57,387 nucleotides of DNA from Oceaniglobus roseus (GTDB lineage Bacteria > Pseudomonadota > Alphaproteobacteria > Rhodobacterales > Rhodobacteraceae). The notes beneath the pieces are model-generated. The model searched no databases, had not been told where the DNA came from, and worked only from the letters and a program-made list of their open reading frames with translations. The translations under genes were made by a program, and so were the position numbers. Within the stretch, counting starts at the first letter, position 1. Every line of letters begins with the position of its first letter. The DNA lies in the NCBI RefSeq assembly GCF_002869745.1, contig NZ_PNOS01000034.1:1-57387 (forward strand). The letters run 5' to 3'. Below, one piece after another: positions 8,164-18,346 of this stretch.

Positions 8164-9186
8164 TCAGTCCTCCTTGCTGCCGGGGAACAGCCCGCTCAAC
8201 GCCCGGCTGACGAGCCGCGAGACCGAGGGCCGCGGCGCCCCGTGGAACGGCAGCGGCCGGCAGACCTCGATCGCCGCGACACCCACGCGCGCCGTCAGCG
8301 CCCCGTTCACCACGCCCTCGCCGAACCGCCGCGACACCCGCGACAGGATCCCGCCGCCCGCGAACGAGCCGATCAGGTCGTCCCCCACGGCGACCGCCCC
8401 GGTCGCCACGAGGTGCGTCATCACCGCCTTCGTCAGCCGCCAGCTGCCCAGCGTCCCGCCCCGCCCGCCGTAGATCTCGGCGATGCGCCGGATCATCCGC
8501 AGGTTCGATGTCAGCGCCGTGACGACGTCGGCCAGAGCCAGCGGCACCAGCGCCGTGACCATGGCGACCTGCCGCGCCGCCGCCTCCACCTCCAGCCGCG
8601 CCCGCGCGTCGAGCGGCGCCAGCAGCTCGACCTCGGCCAGGTCGAACAGCCCGTCGGCATCGAAGCTGTCGCCCCGCCGTTCGGAAAGCCGCGTCCGCCC
8701 CCAGTCGAGCTCGGCCCGCCCGGAATAGAGAGACACCAACCGGTCCACGACGTCGCGCGCCGCCTTCAGGTCGCCCGAGGCCCGCGTCGCCACGGCGGCC
8801 TTGTGGACCCCGTCGAGGCGCTGAAGACGCGCCAGCGCCGCCCATTCCTTCAGGGCGATCAGCACCAGCACCAGCACGAAGGCCCCGACCAGCCCCATCG
8901 CGGTATAGCCCAGCACCGGGTTCGCCGCGATCAGGGAGGTCACGATGTTCCAGGCCGCGAGCGACAGGAAGAAGCCCAGCATCGCGACCAGCGTCCGCCA
9001 GAACCACCGCGCCAGCGCCGAGGGCTTGCGCGCCGCCAGCGCCGCCATGGTCCGCATCGCCTGCCCGCTTGGCAGGTCCATGTCGGTGTCGGGTACCGGC
9101 GGCACCTCTCCGGGTCCGGGGCGCGCGGTGGCCATGACCGTCACCTCGTCCTCGATCAGCACCGGCCCCCGCTTCGGCTCACGCAT
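8164..9186 (-). CDS. YcjF/TIGR01620 family inner-membrane protein (DUF697)
   Basis: A 340-residue membrane protein related to E. coli YcjF. Two hydrophobic segments lie near residues 67-90 and 98-117 (TLVAMLGFFLSLAAWNIV and MGLVGAFVLVLVLIAL), followed by a long soluble DUF697 domain containing DVVTALTSNLRMIRRIAEIYGG. The partner YcjX gene lies directly upstream, the usual arrangement of this envelope-stress pair. A family 1 repeat sits in the 156-base gap between them. Start MREPKRGP at 9186; an upstream in-frame extension to 9306 runs through the repeat and is not coding-like. Confidence 0.85.
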   Translation of the reverse strand: MREPKRGPVLIEDEVTVMATARPGPGEVPPVPDTDMDLPSGQAMRTMAALAARKPSALARWFWRTLVAMLGFFLSLAAWNIVTSLIAANPVLGYTAMGLVGAFVLVLVLIALKEWAALARLQRLDGVHKAAVATRASGDLKAARDVVDRLVSLYSGRAELDWGRTRLSERRGDSFDADGLFDLAEVELLAPLDARARLEVEAAARQVAMVTALVPLALADVVTALTSNLRMIRRIAEIYGGRGGTLGSWRLTKAVMTHLVATGAVAVGDDLIGSFAGGGILSRVSRRFGEGVVNGALTARVGVAAIEVCRPLPFHGAPRPSVSRLVSRALSGLFPGSKED

Positions 9187-9260
9187 TGCATCCCTCCCCG
9201 CGCGCAACAAGGACGGCGCCACCACCCGGCACGCGCCGGTCCGCAACCCCGGAGCGCATC

Positions 9261-9330
9261 CCCTGCTTCTTCTTTGCCCAAATACTCCCGCCGGAGGCAT
9301 CCGCACCCTCGACCGGCGCGACGCCGCACA
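9261..9330 (+). repeat. Intergenic repeat family 1, copy B
   Basis: Between ycjX and the ycjF-like gene. The core reads TTCTTCTTTGCCCAAATACT followed by CCCGCCGGAGG and a GC-rich palindromic tail. It is a close match to copy D (35911) and shares the TTTGC-AAATA core with copies A, C and E. Confidence 0.62.
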
Positions 9331-9342
9331 AGACGCGCGCGC

Positions 9343-10758
9343 TCACAGCCGGTCCCCGATCAGGAACTGCGCCGCCCGGTCCAGCCGGATGTGCGGCGGC
9401 CCCTCGCCCGGCTTCAGAGTCAGCGGCTGCGGCGCGAAGGACATCACGGCATAGTCGCCGTCGAGCCACGCCTCCGCCCCCTCCCGCGCCGGGGCGAGAA
9501 GATGCATCGGGTCGGCGGGCAGCTCGCCCGGATAGAAGGCCGCCCGCTTGCCCGAACCCAGAAGCTGCCCCCGCACGACGTCGAGCGTGCCGCCCTGGTG
9601 GTCCACGGTATCCTCGGTCGTGGCGCGCAGGGCGGCGATGGCCATGGCCTCGGTCCGCGCTCCGGCGAAATCCGCGCGCCCCTTCGCGTCCGCCACCAGC
9701 GCCGTCATGATCGCCGCAAGCCGCGCGTGCTGGGTGTGGTGCAGGTGGTCCGCCTTGGTCGCGGCGAAGAGGATCCGCTCGACCCGTCGTCCGAGAAACA
9801 GCTGGCTCAGGAAGGCGTTCCGGCCGGGACGGAAGGCCGACAGGATCTCGGCCATGGCGCGGCGCAGGTCCTCGACCGCCTGCGGCCCGGCGTGGATCGC
9901 GCCGAGCGCATCGACCAGCACCACCTGGCGGTCGATCCGGGCGAAATGGTCGCGGAAGAACGGCTTCACCACCTCGCGCTTGTAGGCCTCGAACCGCCGC
10001 TCCATCTCGCGCCAGAGCGCGCCGCGCGGCACCGTTTCGGGCTTCGCCAGCGGCGCGAAGGTCAGCACCGGGGAACCGGCGAGGTCGCCGGGCAGCAGGA
10101 ACCGCCCCGGCGTGCAGTCGGAGAACCCCTCCTCCCGCGCCGCGTTCAGGTAGGCGGTGAAGACCGCCGCCAGCCGCTGTGCCACCGGCTCTTCCAGACG
10201 CGCCGTGCCGTCGGTCGTCCCCGCCAGCGCCAGGTACTCCGCCGCGAGGGGGCGCGCGGCGATCCGCGCCAGCGTCTCCTCCGCCCAGGTCGCGTAGTCC
10301 TTGTCGAGCAGCGCGAGGTCCAGCAGCCACTCGCCCGGGTAGTCGACGATGTCGAGATGGACCGTCCGCACCCCCCTCAGTCCCGCCATCAGCCCCGTCG
10401 GCTGCACCCGGAGCGACAGGCGCAGCTCCGATACGGCGCGCGTGCTCGCAGGCCAGCGCGGCGTCGGCCCCGTGAGGTCGGCGAGGTGCGTCTCGTAATC
10501 GAAGCGCGGCAGCGTGTCGTTCGGCTGCGGCTGGAGATAGGCGGTGCGGATCGAGCCGTCCGCCGCCGCGGCAAGCTGCGGCATCCGCGCCCGGTTGATC
10601 AGGTTCGCCACGAGCGAGGTGATGAACACCGTCTTGCCCGCCCGCGACAGGCCGGTGACGCCAAGGCGGATGACGGGGTCCGAGAAGGCCCCTGTCACGC
10701 TGGACCCGACCGAGCCGATGCTGCGGCTCAGCCCTTCCGCGATGTCGCCGATGATCAC
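9343..10758 (-). CDS. ycjX: YcjX family GTPase-like protein
   Basis: A 471-residue P-loop protein of the YcjX (DUF463) family, a stress-induced GTP-binding ATPase-like protein usually paired with YcjF. The Walker A loop is [11 protein letters not shown] near residue 30 and the DxxG-like site is DIVDYPGEW. The remaining length matches the family. Start: GTG at 10758 is preceded by AAGGAGG eight bases upstream, which decides it over the longer frame beginning at 10851. First gene of the ycjX, ycjF-like, cNMP/TrxR-like run on the minus strand; the divergent truA begins about 120 bases away. Confidence 0.9.
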   Translation of the reverse strand: MIIGDIAEGLSRSIGSVGSSVTGAFSDPVIRLGVTGLSRAGKTVFITSLVANLINRARMPQLAAAADGSIRTAYLQPQPNDTLPRFDYETHLADLTGPTPRWPASTRAVSELRLSLRVQPTGLMAGLRGVRTVHLDIVDYPGEWLLDLALLDKDYATWAEETLARIAARPLAAEYLALAGTTDGTARLEEPVAQRLAAVFTAYLNAAREEGFSDCTPGRFLLPGDLAGSPVLTFAPLAKPETVPRGALWREMERRFEAYKREVVKPFFRDHFARIDRQVVLVDALGAIHAGPQAVEDLRRAMAEILSAFRPGRNAFLSQLFLGRRVERILFAATKADHLHHTQHARLAAIMTALVADAKGRADFAGARTEAMAIAALRATTEDTVDHQGGTLDVVRGQLLGSGKRAAFYPGELPADPMHLLAPAREGAEAWLDGDYAVMSFAPQPLTLKPGEGPPHIRLDRAAQFLIGDRL

Positions 10759-10880
10759 GTCTGCCGCCTCCTTCACTCGTCCGCAACATAGGGGCGCCCC
10801 CGTGCCGCCGCCAGTGCGATCGCCGCGCGACCGCCGCCCTCCGATTGCCAAGCCCGGCCGCCCGCGCTAAAGCGCGGCCC

Positions 10881-11681
10881 ATGCCCCGCTATGCCCTGAA
10901 GGTCGAATACCACGGCGCCCCCTTCGCGGGCTGGCAGCGCCAGAAGGACCAGCCGAGCGTCCAGGGCGCGATCGAGGACGCGCTGCGCCGGATCGACCCG
11001 GACCACCCCGGCATCGCCGCCGCCGGACGAACCGACGCCGGAGTCCATGCCACGGCCCAGGTCGCCCACTGCGACCTCGCGCGGTCCTGGGATCCTTTCC
11101 GCCTCTCCGAAGCGGTCAATTACCACCTGAAGCCCCTGCCCGTGGCCATCACCGCCGCCGCCGAGGTCGCACCCGACTGGCACGCCCGCTTCTCCGCGAT
11201 CCGCCGCGACTATACCTTCCGCCTGATCGCCCGCCGCGCGCCGCTGGTCCACGAGAAGGGCCTCGCCTGGCAGGTCCGTCATCCCCTCGCCCTCGTGCCG
11301 ATGCAGGAGGGCGCGCGCCACCTCGTCGGCCACCACGACTTCACCACCTTCCGCTCGACCCTCTGCCAGGCCGCCTCCCCGCTGAAGACACTCGACCGTC
11401 TCGACATCGAGGAGAGTGCCGTCCCCGGCGGCCGCCTCTTCACCTTCCGCCTCTCCGCCCGCAGCTTCCTGCACAACCAGGTCCGAAGCTTCGTCGGCAC
11501 GCTGGAGCGGGTCGGCGCGGGCGCCTGGGCGCCCCGGGACGTGGCGACCGCCCTCGCCGCCGGCGACCGCGCGGCCTGCGGCCCGGTCTCTCCGCCCGAA
11601 GGACTGTACCTGACCGGGGTCGGCTACCCCGGGGACCCCTTTGCAGATGCACAACAGTCGCAGGCCGAAGCCAAATTGTGA
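10881..11681 (+). CDS. truA: tRNA pseudouridine(38-40) synthase TruA
   Basis: This 266-residue enzyme converts U38-U40 in the anticodon arm of many tRNAs to pseudouridine. Family hallmarks: N-terminal [17 protein letters not shown], the catalytic Asp in [11 protein letters not shown] near residue 55, RDYTFRL, FTTFRS and the C-terminal [17 protein letters not shown]. The length is standard. ATG 10881 precedes the conserved [12 protein letters not shown]; an in-frame ATG at 10845 would add a non-conserved stretch. In other alphaproteobacteria truA often follows fmt/def, but those are not here. Confidence 0.96.
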   Translation: MPRYALKVEYHGAPFAGWQRQKDQPSVQGAIEDALRRIDPDHPGIAAAGRTDAGVHATAQVAHCDLARSWDPFRLSEAVNYHLKPLPVAITAAAEVAPDWHARFSAIRRDYTFRLIARRAPLVHEKGLAWQVRHPLALVPMQEGARHLVGHHDFTTFRSTLCQAASPLKTLDRLDIEESAVPGGRLFTFRLSARSFLHNQVRSFVGTLERVGAGAWAPRDVATALAAGDRAACGPVSPPEGLYLTGVGYPGDPFADAQQSQAEAKL

Positions 11682-11778
11682 TTTGCCCGGCGCAGGGAGA
11701 GATGACAGTCTTGCAGCCATGGCAGACACGCCGGACTCACCGTAAAAATGCGGGATCCGGCCAGATACAGACAAGGCA

Positions 11779-12096
11779 ATGCAGATGAAATCCATTTCGC
11801 TGATGGCCGCGCTCGTGCTGGGCGCCTCCGTGCTCACCCCCCTGGCCGCCGAGGCCGGCATGATCGAACGCGCCTGTCTCGGCTCCGAGCGCAAGGCGGC
11901 GAATCGCGCGCTCTGCGGCTGCATCCAGCAGGTCGCTGACCTGACCCTCGACCGGCGCGACCAGCGCATGGCGGCCCGCTTCTTCCGAGACCCCGACCGG
12001 GCCCAGGTCGTGCGCCAGTCCTCCAGCCGCCGGGACGAGGACTTCTGGAAGAAGTACATCCAGTTCGGCTCCACCGCCGAGGCCTACTGCCGGTGA
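11779..12096 (+). CDS. Small secreted Cys-containing protein (often misnamed 'arginine transporter')
   Basis: A 105-residue precursor. Residues 1-26 form a Sec signal peptide ending in AAEAG. The mature part has four Cys (RACL, ALCGC and a final AYCR) and a charged helical body including RRDQRMAARFFRDPDRAQ. Proteins of this kind occur throughout Rhodobacteraceae and have no established function; the name 'arginine transporter' in databases is not supported by any transporter feature, since there is only one hydrophobic segment. ATG 11785 is an alternative start six bases downstream. It is followed directly by four tandem hairpins. Confidence 0.75.
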   Translation: MQMKSISLMAALVLGASVLTPLAAEAGMIERACLGSERKAANRALCGCIQQVADLTLDRRDQRMAARFFRDPDRAQVVRQSSSRRDEDFWKKYIQFGSTAEAYCR

Positions 12097-12100
12097 GCCA

Positions 12101-12220
12101 GACGGACTTCTCGAGAAGTCCGTCCCGCTTTTCTGAAGAAAAGCGGGCCTGCCGCACCCGACCGTCGACGCCGAACCGGACTTCTGAAGAAGTCCGGTCC
12201 GCTTTTCTTCAGAAAAGCGG
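12101..12220. repeat. Cassette of four hairpins, a duplicated two-hairpin module
   Basis: Hairpin 1 is a perfect 24-base palindrome (12101-12124, centre ttctc/gagaa). Hairpin 2 is cccgcttttc-TGAA-gaaaagcggg (12124-12147). Hairpin 3 is ccggacttc-TGAA-gaagtccgg (12176-12197). Hairpin 4 is ccgcttttct-tc-agaaaagcgg (12199-12220). Hairpins 1 and 3 share the ggacttc stem and 2 and 4 share the gcttttc stem, so the pair looks duplicated about 75 bases apart. The cassette fills the gap between the secreted-protein stop and the sirtuin start. It could terminate the first gene or shape the second gene's leader. Confidence 0.8.
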
Positions 12221-12223
12221 CGC

Positions 12224-12913
12224 GTGATCTTCGTCCTGACGGGCGCGGGGCTGTCGGCCGAAAGCGGACTCGGCACGTTTCGCGACGAAGGCGGCCTCTG
12301 GTCGCGGTACGATCTGGCCGACGTGGCGACTCCCGAGGGTTTCGCCCGGGATCCCGCCCGCGTCCACGCTTTCTACAACGCCCGCCGCGCGAACTGCCGC
12401 GCCGCCGAGCCCAACGCGGCACACCTCGCCCTTGCAGGGCTCGAAGCCGCCCTCGGCGACCGCGTGGAGATCGTCACCCAGAACGTCGACGATCTCCACG
12501 CCCGGGCGGGCAGCCGCCGCGTGATCGCGATGCACGGGCACCTCATGCAGGCCCTGTGCCACGCCTGCGCCGCCCGCTGGCCGGCGCCGGAGACGATGTC
12601 GCCCGAGGACAGCTGCCCGCGGTGCGGCGCCACCGCGACACGACCGGACGTGGTCTGGTTCGGCGAATTTCCCCATCACATGGAGCGGATCGAGGCCGCC
12701 CTCGCCCGCGCCAGCCGCTTCGTCGCCATCGGCACCTCAGGCAGCGTTTACCCGGCAGCGGGCTTCGTGGCCGAGGCGCAGCGCCGCGGCATCCCCACGC
12801 TCGAACTGAACCTCGAGCGCACCGGAAGCTCCGCGCTGTTCGACGAGACCCGCGAGGGCCCTGCAACCCGCGTGGTGCCCGCCTGGGTGGAGGAGATGCT
12901 CGCCACCGCCTGA
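12224..12913 (+). CDS. cobB: Sirtuin, NAD-dependent protein deacylase (CobB type)
   Basis: A 229-residue class III sirtuin that removes acyl groups from Lys using NAD+. Motifs: NAD-binding GAGLSAESGLGTFR at the N-terminus, TQNVDDLHARAGS with the catalytic His in MHGHL, zinc Cys pairs CHAC and CPRC, GTSGSVYPAAG, and ELNLERT. Tyr and Arg of YNARR match the SIRT5-like pocket that prefers succinyl/malonyl-Lys, so desuccinylation is likely (family knowledge). The start appears to be GTG 12224, only four bases after the last hairpin of the upstream cassette and with no clear Shine-Dalgarno; no ATG lies in frame upstream. Confidence 0.93.
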   Translation: MIFVLTGAGLSAESGLGTFRDEGGLWSRYDLADVATPEGFARDPARVHAFYNARRANCRAAEPNAAHLALAGLEAALGDRVEIVTQNVDDLHARAGSRRVIAMHGHLMQALCHACAARWPAPETMSPEDSCPRCGATATRPDVVWFGEFPHHMERIEAALARASRFVAIGTSGSVYPAAGFVAEAQRRGIPTLELNLERTGSSALFDETREGPATRVVPAWVEEMLATA

Positions 12914-13000
12914 CGCCGCGTCCGTGCGGACGACACGGGATGGCCCGCGCGACCGGAGGCGGGCGAACTGCCTCTGCCCCGACTCAGGGCGCAAACGCGA

Positions 13001-13025
13001 AAAGCCCCGCTGCACCAGCGGGGCT
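13001..13025 (-). terminator. Rho-independent terminator of rpmB
   Basis: The inverted repeat agccccgct (13003-13011) with agcggggct (13017-13025) has a five-base loop. Read on the minus strand it ends in GGGGCTTTT, 25 bases beyond the rpmB stop. It may also stop sirtuin transcription from the other side, though without a T-tract in that direction. Confidence 0.8.
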
Positions 13026-13049
13026 CGGCCATCCGGGAGCCGTATGCGA

Positions 13050-13337
13050 TCAGGCCGCGGCGCGGGCCTTGGCGATCTCTTTCTTCAGCTTCAGCGCATC
13101 GGGCGACAGCTCCGAGTCCTTCGCCTTCGCCATGAAGCCGTCGATGCCGCCGCGGTGGTCCACGGTGCGCAGGGCGGCGGCCGAGATCTTCAGCTTGACC
13201 GTACGGCCCAGCACTTCGGACATCAGCGAGACTTCGTTCAGGTTCGGCAGGAACCGGCGGCGGGTCTTGTTGTGGGCATGGCTGACATTGTTGCCAGACA
13301 TCGGGCCTTTTCCGGTCAGTTCGCAACGGCGCGACAT
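13050..13337 (-). CDS. rpmB: 50S ribosomal protein L28
   Basis: A 95-residue ribosomal protein. The N-terminus [20 protein letters not shown] is followed by [13 protein letters not shown], the L28 signature, and the C-terminal [16 protein letters not shown]-like region with an alphaproteobacterial extension ending in basic and Ala residues. The start is at 13337, because the open frame beyond has no conserved residues. It is monocistronic with its own terminator. Confidence 0.97.
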   Translation of the reverse strand: MSRRCELTGKGPMSGNNVSHAHNKTRRRFLPNLNEVSLMSEVLGRTVKLKISAAALRTVDHRGGIDGFMAKAKDSELSPDALKLKKEIAKARAAA

Positions 13338-13527
13338 GGGTACATCCTCGATCTGTCGCCGCAGCGCGCCCGGAGGCGCGACCTGCGGCACTGCTTGACG
13401 GCGCCGCCGGGGCAGCACCATGAATTCCGTCCGCGCGTCTTAGTGGCGCCTCCCACGGGCGTCAAGCGATTCATCGCCGTCGCGCTTCCCGGGAAGACCG
13501 CGCGGGTATCGCCGCCGCCCCCCGGCG

Positions 13528-14532
13528 CTACCTTCCGCCGGTCAGCAGCGCCAGCACCTCCGCCGCCGCCGCCGCCGGGGGCCGGTCCCCCGCCCCCACG
13601 GCGTCGCCGAGCCGCGCCATCGCCTCCCGCGTCGCGGGATCGGCGCGCAGGTGGGCGAGCATCCCCTGCCGCACCTCCTCCTCGAACCAGTGCCGGTTCT
13701 GCTCTGCCCGCCGCTTGTCGAAATGCCCCTCGGCCCGCCGCCAGTCCGCCAGCGCGCTCATCTTCCCCCAGGCCGCCTCCAGCCCCTCACTGGTCTCGGC
13801 CGAGACGGTCATCGCCAGGGGAAACCCCTCGGGATCCTGCGCACGCTTGCGAAGCAGTCGCAGCGCCCCGGTATAGTCGGCCGCGGTCCGCACCGCCGCC
13901 TGCCTGAGCGCGCCGTCGGCCTTGTTGACCAGGATGATGTCGGCCATCTCCATGATGCCGCGCTTCACCCCCTGCAACTCGTCCCCGCCGCCCGGGGCCA
14001 GCAGCAGCACGAACAGGTCGCTCATCTCGGCCACCATGGTCTCGGACTGGCCGACCCCCACCGTCTCGATCAGCACCACGCCGAAGCCCGCGGCCTCGCA
14101 GAGGCTCACCGCCTCGCGGGTGCGCCGGGCGACGCCGCCAAGCTCGCTCTGGCTGGGCGAGGGGCGGATGAAGGCGTTCGGGTGGCGCGACAGCCGCTCC
14201 ATCCGGGTCTTGTCGCCGAGGATCGAGCCGCCCGAGCGGGACGAGGACGGATCGACCGCCAGCACCGCCACCCTCTCTCCCGCCTCGCAGAGCCGCATCC
14301 CGAAGGCCTCGATGAAGGTCGACTTGCCCACGCCCGGCGTGCCCGACAGACCGATGCGGAGCGCCTGCCCGGCGCCGGGCGTCACCCGGTCGAGCAGCGC
14401 CACCGCCTGGTCGCGATGGTCGGCGCGGCGGCTTTCGACCAGCGTGATCGCCCGGGCCAGCGCCCGCCGTTCGCCTGCGACCAGCGCCTCGGCCAGGGAG
14501 TCGGCCTGGGCTTCGGGATCTCGGACGGGCAT
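13528..14532 (-). CDS. meaB: Methylmalonyl-CoA mutase-associated GTPase MeaB
   Basis: A 334-residue SIMIBI GTPase that protects and reloads adenosylcobalamin-dependent methylmalonyl-CoA mutase. Walker A is [13 protein letters not shown] near residue 52, then [21 protein letters not shown], the switch region [10 protein letters not shown] and the base-specificity motif VNKADG. The C-terminal dimerisation part is present. ATG 14532 is preceded by AAGGAGAGG. The mutase itself is not in the window, but mcd at 32234 belongs to the same ethylmalonyl-CoA route, so the enzyme pair fits acetate or propionate metabolism. MeaB is sometimes annotated ArgK; the mutase role is better supported. Confidence 0.93.
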   Translation of the reverse strand: MPVRDPEAQADSLAEALVAGERRALARAITLVESRRADHRDQAVALLDRVTPGAGQALRIGLSGTPGVGKSTFIEAFGMRLCEAGERVAVLAVDPSSSRSGGSILGDKTRMERLSRHPNAFIRPSPSQSELGGVARRTREAVSLCEAAGFGVVLIETVGVGQSETMVAEMSDLFVLLLAPGGGDELQGVKRGIMEMADIILVNKADGALRQAAVRTAADYTGALRLLRKRAQDPEGFPLAMTVSAETSEGLEAAWGKMSALADWRRAEGHFDKRRAEQNRHWFEEEVRQGMLAHLRADPATREAMARLGDAVGAGDRPPAAAAAEVLALLTGGR

Positions 14533-14639
14533 CGGCACCTCTCCTTCGGGGCGTCCTTTCTGTGCCCGCCGCACCCCGGCTTGTCCAGTCTCCTCCGCCG
14601 CCGCTGGAAACCGCGCGCCGCTTGCGCGATACCCCCGCC

Positions 14640-17075
14640 ATGCCTGCGCCCCTGCCCATCGACGACGCCCTGCCCGCCCTTCTCGACGCCCTGCGCGCCG
14701 GGCGGCAGGCCGTGCTGCAGGCGCCGCCCGGCGCGGGCAAGACGACGCGGGTGCCGCTGGCCATGCTCGACGCGCTGGACCTGCCGGGCCGGATCCTGAT
14801 GCTGGAACCCCGCCGCCTCGCCGCCCGCGCCGCGGCCGAGCGGATGGCGGAGACGCTAGGCGAAACCGTGGGGCAGACGGTGGGCTACCGCATCCGGGGC
14901 GAGGCGCAGGTGTCGAAGGCGACGCGGATCGAGGTCGTGACCGAGGGCATCCTGACGCGGATGCTGCAGTCCGACCCCGACCTGCCCGGTGTCGCCGCGG
15001 TGATCTTCGACGAGTTCCACGAGCGCTCGCTGAACGCCGACCTCGGCCTCGCGTTCTGCCTCGAGGTGCGCGAGGCGCTGCGCCCGGACCTGGTGCTGGT
15101 GGTGATGTCGGCGACCCTTGACGCGGGGTTCGTGGCCGAGCTCATGGGCGGAGCGCCGGTCGTCACCTCGGAGGGTCGCAGCTTCCCGGTGGAGACCCGC
15201 TGGCTCGACCGCCCGCTCGACCGCAGCCTCAGGTTCGAGCCCACCATGGCGGGGCTGATCGAACGGGCGCTTGGCGAAACCGAGGGCGGCCTCCTCGCCT
15301 TCCTGCCGGGCGAGCGCGAGATCCGCGCCGTCGCCCGCCTGCTGGAGGGCCGCCTGCCCGCCGGTGTCGCCCTGCGCCCGCTTTACGGCGCGCTGCCGTT
15401 GGCCGAGCAGCGGGCGGCCATCGCGCCGGCCGCTTCGGGGCGCAAGCTGGTGCTGTCGACGGCCATCGCGGAGACCTCGCTGACCCTCGCCGACGTGCGG
15501 GTGGTGGTGGACGGCGGGCGGGCGCGGCGCGCGCGGTTCGATCCGGGATCGGGCATGTCGCGGCTGGTGACGGAACGGGTGACGCGGGCCGAGGCCGACC
15601 AGCGGCGCGGCCGCGCGGGACGGGTGGCCGACGGGGTCTGCTTTCGCCTCTGGGCGAAGGCCGAGGAAGGCGCCCTCGCCGCCTATCCCCCGGCGGAAAT
15701 CGAGGCGGCGGACCTTGCGGGCCTCGTCCTCGACCTCGCGCTCTGGGGCACCGCCGATCCGGCCGCCCTGCCCCTGCCGACCCAGCCCCCCGCGGGCGCC
15801 TTTGCCGAGGCGCAGGCGCTGCTGGACGGGCTCGGGGCGCTGCGCGACGGGCGGATCACCGATCACGGCCGCGCGCTGGCGGCGATGCCGCTGCACCCCC
15901 GACTTGCACATATGCTGCAACTGGCAGGCCCGAAGGCAACGGAACTTGCCGCGCTCCTGTCCGATCGCGACATTCTCGTGGGTGCCCCGTCCGACCTGTC
16001 GCTGCGGCTCAGGGCGCTGCGCCGATCGGGCGCCGACCAGCCCCACGTCGCCAACCGCGCCGCGGTCGACCGGGTGCGCAAGGAGGCGCAGCGCCTCTCC
16101 CGCCTGGCCGGTCCCGAGGCCGGCCTCACGCCCACCCAGGCGCTCTCGCTCGCCTTCCCCGACCGCATCGCGCAGCGCCGCCCGGGCGAGGCGGCGCGCT
16201 TCGTCATGTCGGGCGGCAAGGGCGCGGTGATGGATGCCGCCGACCCGCTGGCCGATGCGCCGCTCCTCGTCCTCGCCGACACCGACGGCAACCCGCGCGA
16301 GGCGCGGATCCGCCAGGCCCTGCCGCTGACCGCTGCCGAACTGCGCGAGGTCCACGGCGAGGCGATCCGCTGGGAAGACCTCTGCCAGTGGGACCGGCGC
16401 AGCCGCCGCGTCCTTGCCCGCCAGCAGGGGCGTTTCGGCGCGCTGGTGCTGGACGACCGCAGCTGGAGCGACGTGCCGCCCGAGGATATCGCCCGCGCCA
16501 TGCTCGACGGCGTGCGCGACCTCGGCTTCGCCTTCCCGCCCGCCGCCGAGCGGCTGCGCGCCCGGGTGGCGCTGGTGCGCTCCGAGGGCCACGCCCTGCC
16601 CGACATGTCCGACGCGGCGCTGATGGAGGGGCTGGAGGACTGGCTGCTGCCCTTCCTCGCGGGCGTCAGGAGTGCCGGGGACTGGAAGGCCTTCGATCCG
16701 ACCCCGGCGCTGGCGCAGATGCTCGACTGGGAGCAGACGCAGCTTCTGGACAGGAGCGCCCCCTCGCATCTCGTCACGCCGCTGGGGCGCAAGGTGCCCA
16801 TCGACTATTCGGGCGAGCACCCGGAGGCCGAGCTGCGCCTGCAGGAGATGTTCGGCACCACGCGCCACCCGCTGGCCGCGGGCCGCCCGATCCGCCTGAC
16901 GCTGCTGTCGCCCGCGAACCGCCCGGTGCAGACCACGCTGGACCTGCCCGGCTTCTGGGCCGACAGCTATGGCGACGTGCGGAAGGACATGCGCGCCCGC
17001 TATCCCCGCCACCCCTGGCCCGAGAATCCCGCCGAGGCCGCGCCGACCCTGCGCGCGAAGCCCCGCGGCACCTGA
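14640..17075 (+). CDS. hrpB: ATP-dependent helicase HrpB
   Basis: An 811-residue DEAH-type helicase of the HrpB group. RecA domain 1: [16 protein letters not shown] (motif I), [14 protein letters not shown] (Ia), [13 protein letters not shown] (II, the DEFH variant) and MSATLD (III). RecA domain 2: [11 protein letters not shown] and the QRRGRAGRV motif VI. A winged-helix/HA2 region and the HrpB C-terminal domain ([20 protein letters not shown]) follow. The cellular substrate is not established; RNA is assumed. ATG 14640 gives a conserved start. DUF6280 follows 25 bases after the stop. Confidence 0.95.
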   Translation: MPAPLPIDDALPALLDALRAGRQAVLQAPPGAGKTTRVPLAMLDALDLPGRILMLEPRRLAARAAAERMAETLGETVGQTVGYRIRGEAQVSKATRIEVVTEGILTRMLQSDPDLPGVAAVIFDEFHERSLNADLGLAFCLEVREALRPDLVLVVMSATLDAGFVAELMGGAPVVTSEGRSFPVETRWLDRPLDRSLRFEPTMAGLIERALGETEGGLLAFLPGEREIRAVARLLEGRLPAGVALRPLYGALPLAEQRAAIAPAASGRKLVLSTAIAETSLTLADVRVVVDGGRARRARFDPGSGMSRLVTERVTRAEADQRRGRAGRVADGVCFRLWAKAEEGALAAYPPAEIEAADLAGLVLDLALWGTADPAALPLPTQPPAGAFAEAQALLDGLGALRDGRITDHGRALAAMPLHPRLAHMLQLAGPKATELAALLSDRDILVGAPSDLSLRLRALRRSGADQPHVANRAAVDRVRKEAQRLSRLAGPEAGLTPTQALSLAFPDRIAQRRPGEAARFVMSGGKGAVMDAADPLADAPLLVLADTDGNPREARIRQALPLTAAELREVHGEAIRWEDLCQWDRRSRRVLARQQGRFGALVLDDRSWSDVPPEDIARAMLDGVRDLGFAFPPAAERLRARVALVRSEGHALPDMSDAALMEGLEDWLLPFLAGVRSAGDWKAFDPTPALAQMLDWEQTQLLDRSAPSHLVTPLGRKVPIDYSGEHPEAELRLQEMFGTTRHPLAAGRPIRLTLLSPANRPVQTTLDLPGFWADSYGDVRKDMRARYPRHPWPENPAEAAPTLRAKPRGT

Positions 17076-17100
17076 TGCCCCGCCCAAGGAAGGAGACGAG

Positions 17101-17328
17101 ATGAAGCTGCTCGAAGACCTGGCCGACGAACTGGCCCTCGAAGCCCTGGCCGCCGCCGACAACAGCGGCGACGCGACCATCGTCGACCAGATCGGCGAGG
17201 TGCTGGGCGCCTCCTCCCAGACCCTGCAGGAAGCCTACCTGACGGCCGTCCGGGTGCGCCGCGCCGAGCGGCGGGCACGCGAGATCCTGGCGCCCTACAA
17301 GGCCAGGACAGCACCCAAGGCGGGCTGA
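17101..17328 (+). CDS. DUF6280 family small protein
   Basis: A 75-residue, mostly helical, acidic protein (MKLLEDLADELALEALAA, then DQIGEVLGASSQTLQEAYL and a basic C-terminal tail). It resembles DUF6280, found mainly in Rhodobacteraceae with no known function. GGAAGGAGACGAG precedes the ATG, a strong ribosome site. It ends seven bases before the convergent argF stop. Confidence 0.8.
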   Translation: MKLLEDLADELALEALAAADNSGDATIVDQIGEVLGASSQTLQEAYLTAVRVRRAERRAREILAPYKARTAPKAG

Positions 17329-17335
17329 GACCGCC

Positions 17336-18241
17336 TCAGACCCCGAGGCACCAGCGCATGATCGCCTTCTGGGCGTGCAGCCGGTTCTCGGCCTCGTCGA
17401 AGATCACCGAGTGCGGCCCGTCCATCACCGCGCTCGTCGCCTCGTCCTCGCGGTGCGCGGGCAGGCAGTGCATGAACAGCGCCTCGGGCTTCGCCTTCGC
17501 CATCAGCTCCTCGTTCACCTGGTAGCCGCGCAGCTGGTTGTGCCGCCGCTCCCGCGCCGATTGCGGATCGTGCATCGACACCCAGGTGTCGGTGACGACC
17601 AGATCCGCCCCCTGCACGGCCTTGTGGGGATCGCGCTCGATCGTGATGTCGCCGAGCAGCTCCGGCTCGGGGTCGAGCGTGGGGGGGCCGGTGAAGGTCA
17701 GGTCGAACCCGAACTGCCTCGCCGCGTGCGCGAAGCTTGCGAAGACGTTGTTGCCGTCGCCGGACCAGACGACCTTGCACCCTTTGATCGGACCGTTCCG
17801 CTCCTCGAAGGTCATCACGTCGGCCATGATCTGGCAGGGATGGGTGCGGTTCGTGAGGCCATTGATCACCGGCACCGTGGCGTGTTCGGCCATGTCCAGA
17901 AGCGTCTGCTCCTCGAAGGTCCGGATCATGATGAGGTCGACATAGCGCGACAGCACGCGGGCGGTGTCGGCGATGGTCTCGCCATGGCCGAGCTGCATGT
18001 CGGCGCCCGAGAGCACCATGGTCTCGCCGCCCATCTGCCGCACGCCGACGTCGAAGGAGACGCGGGTGCGGGTCGAGGGCTTCTCGAAGATCAGCGCGAC
18101 CATGTGGCCCTTCAGCGGCTGTTCGTCATCGGGCGTGCCCTTGGGGCGGCCGCCCCGCGCCGTCTTCATCGCGCGGGCGTGGTCGATCATGTGCCGCAGG
18201 TCTTCGGGCGCGGTCTTGTGGATATCGAGGAAATGGTTCAT
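17336..18241 (-). CDS. argF: Ornithine carbamoyltransferase
   Basis: This 301-residue enzyme joins ornithine and carbamoyl phosphate to make citrulline in arginine synthesis. It shows the carbamoyl-phosphate loop [12 protein letters not shown], the HPCQ motif ([11 protein letters not shown]), the ornithine-binding region VSMHD and the catalytic HCLPAHR near the C-terminus. Standard trimer-forming length. argD lies upstream on the same strand, the usual argD-argF pair, but here a family 1 repeat separates them (about 105 bases). Confidence 0.97.
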   Translation of the reverse strand: MNHFLDIHKTAPEDLRHMIDHARAMKTARGGRPKGTPDDEQPLKGHMVALIFEKPSTRTRVSFDVGVRQMGGETMVLSGADMQLGHGETIADTARVLSRYVDLIMIRTFEEQTLLDMAEHATVPVINGLTNRTHPCQIMADVMTFEERNGPIKGCKVVWSGDGNNVFASFAHAARQFGFDLTFTGPPTLDPEPELLGDITIERDPHKAVQGADLVVTDTWVSMHDPQSARERRHNQLRGYQVNEELMAKAKPEALFMHCLPAHREDEATSAVMDGPHSVIFDEAENRLHAQKAIMRWCLGV

Positions 18242-18265
18242 TTCACTGGCTCTTTTCTGAGAGCG

Positions 18266-18320
18266 CCGGGGGCTGTCTGCCCCCGGACCCCCGAGGATAT
18301 TTGGAAAGCAAAGATGAAGC
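18266..18320 (-). repeat. Intergenic repeat family 1, copy C (reverse orientation)
   Basis: Between argD and argF. Read on the minus strand it has CATCTTTGCTTTCCAAATAT followed by CCTCGGGGGTCC and a GC hairpin (gggggctgtctgccccc, 18268-18284). It is the best copy of the family consensus. It could act as an intercistronic hairpin in the argD-argF transcript. Confidence 0.68.
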
Positions 18321-18346
18321 GGTCCGGCTTCCGTCCGGGAAGCACG

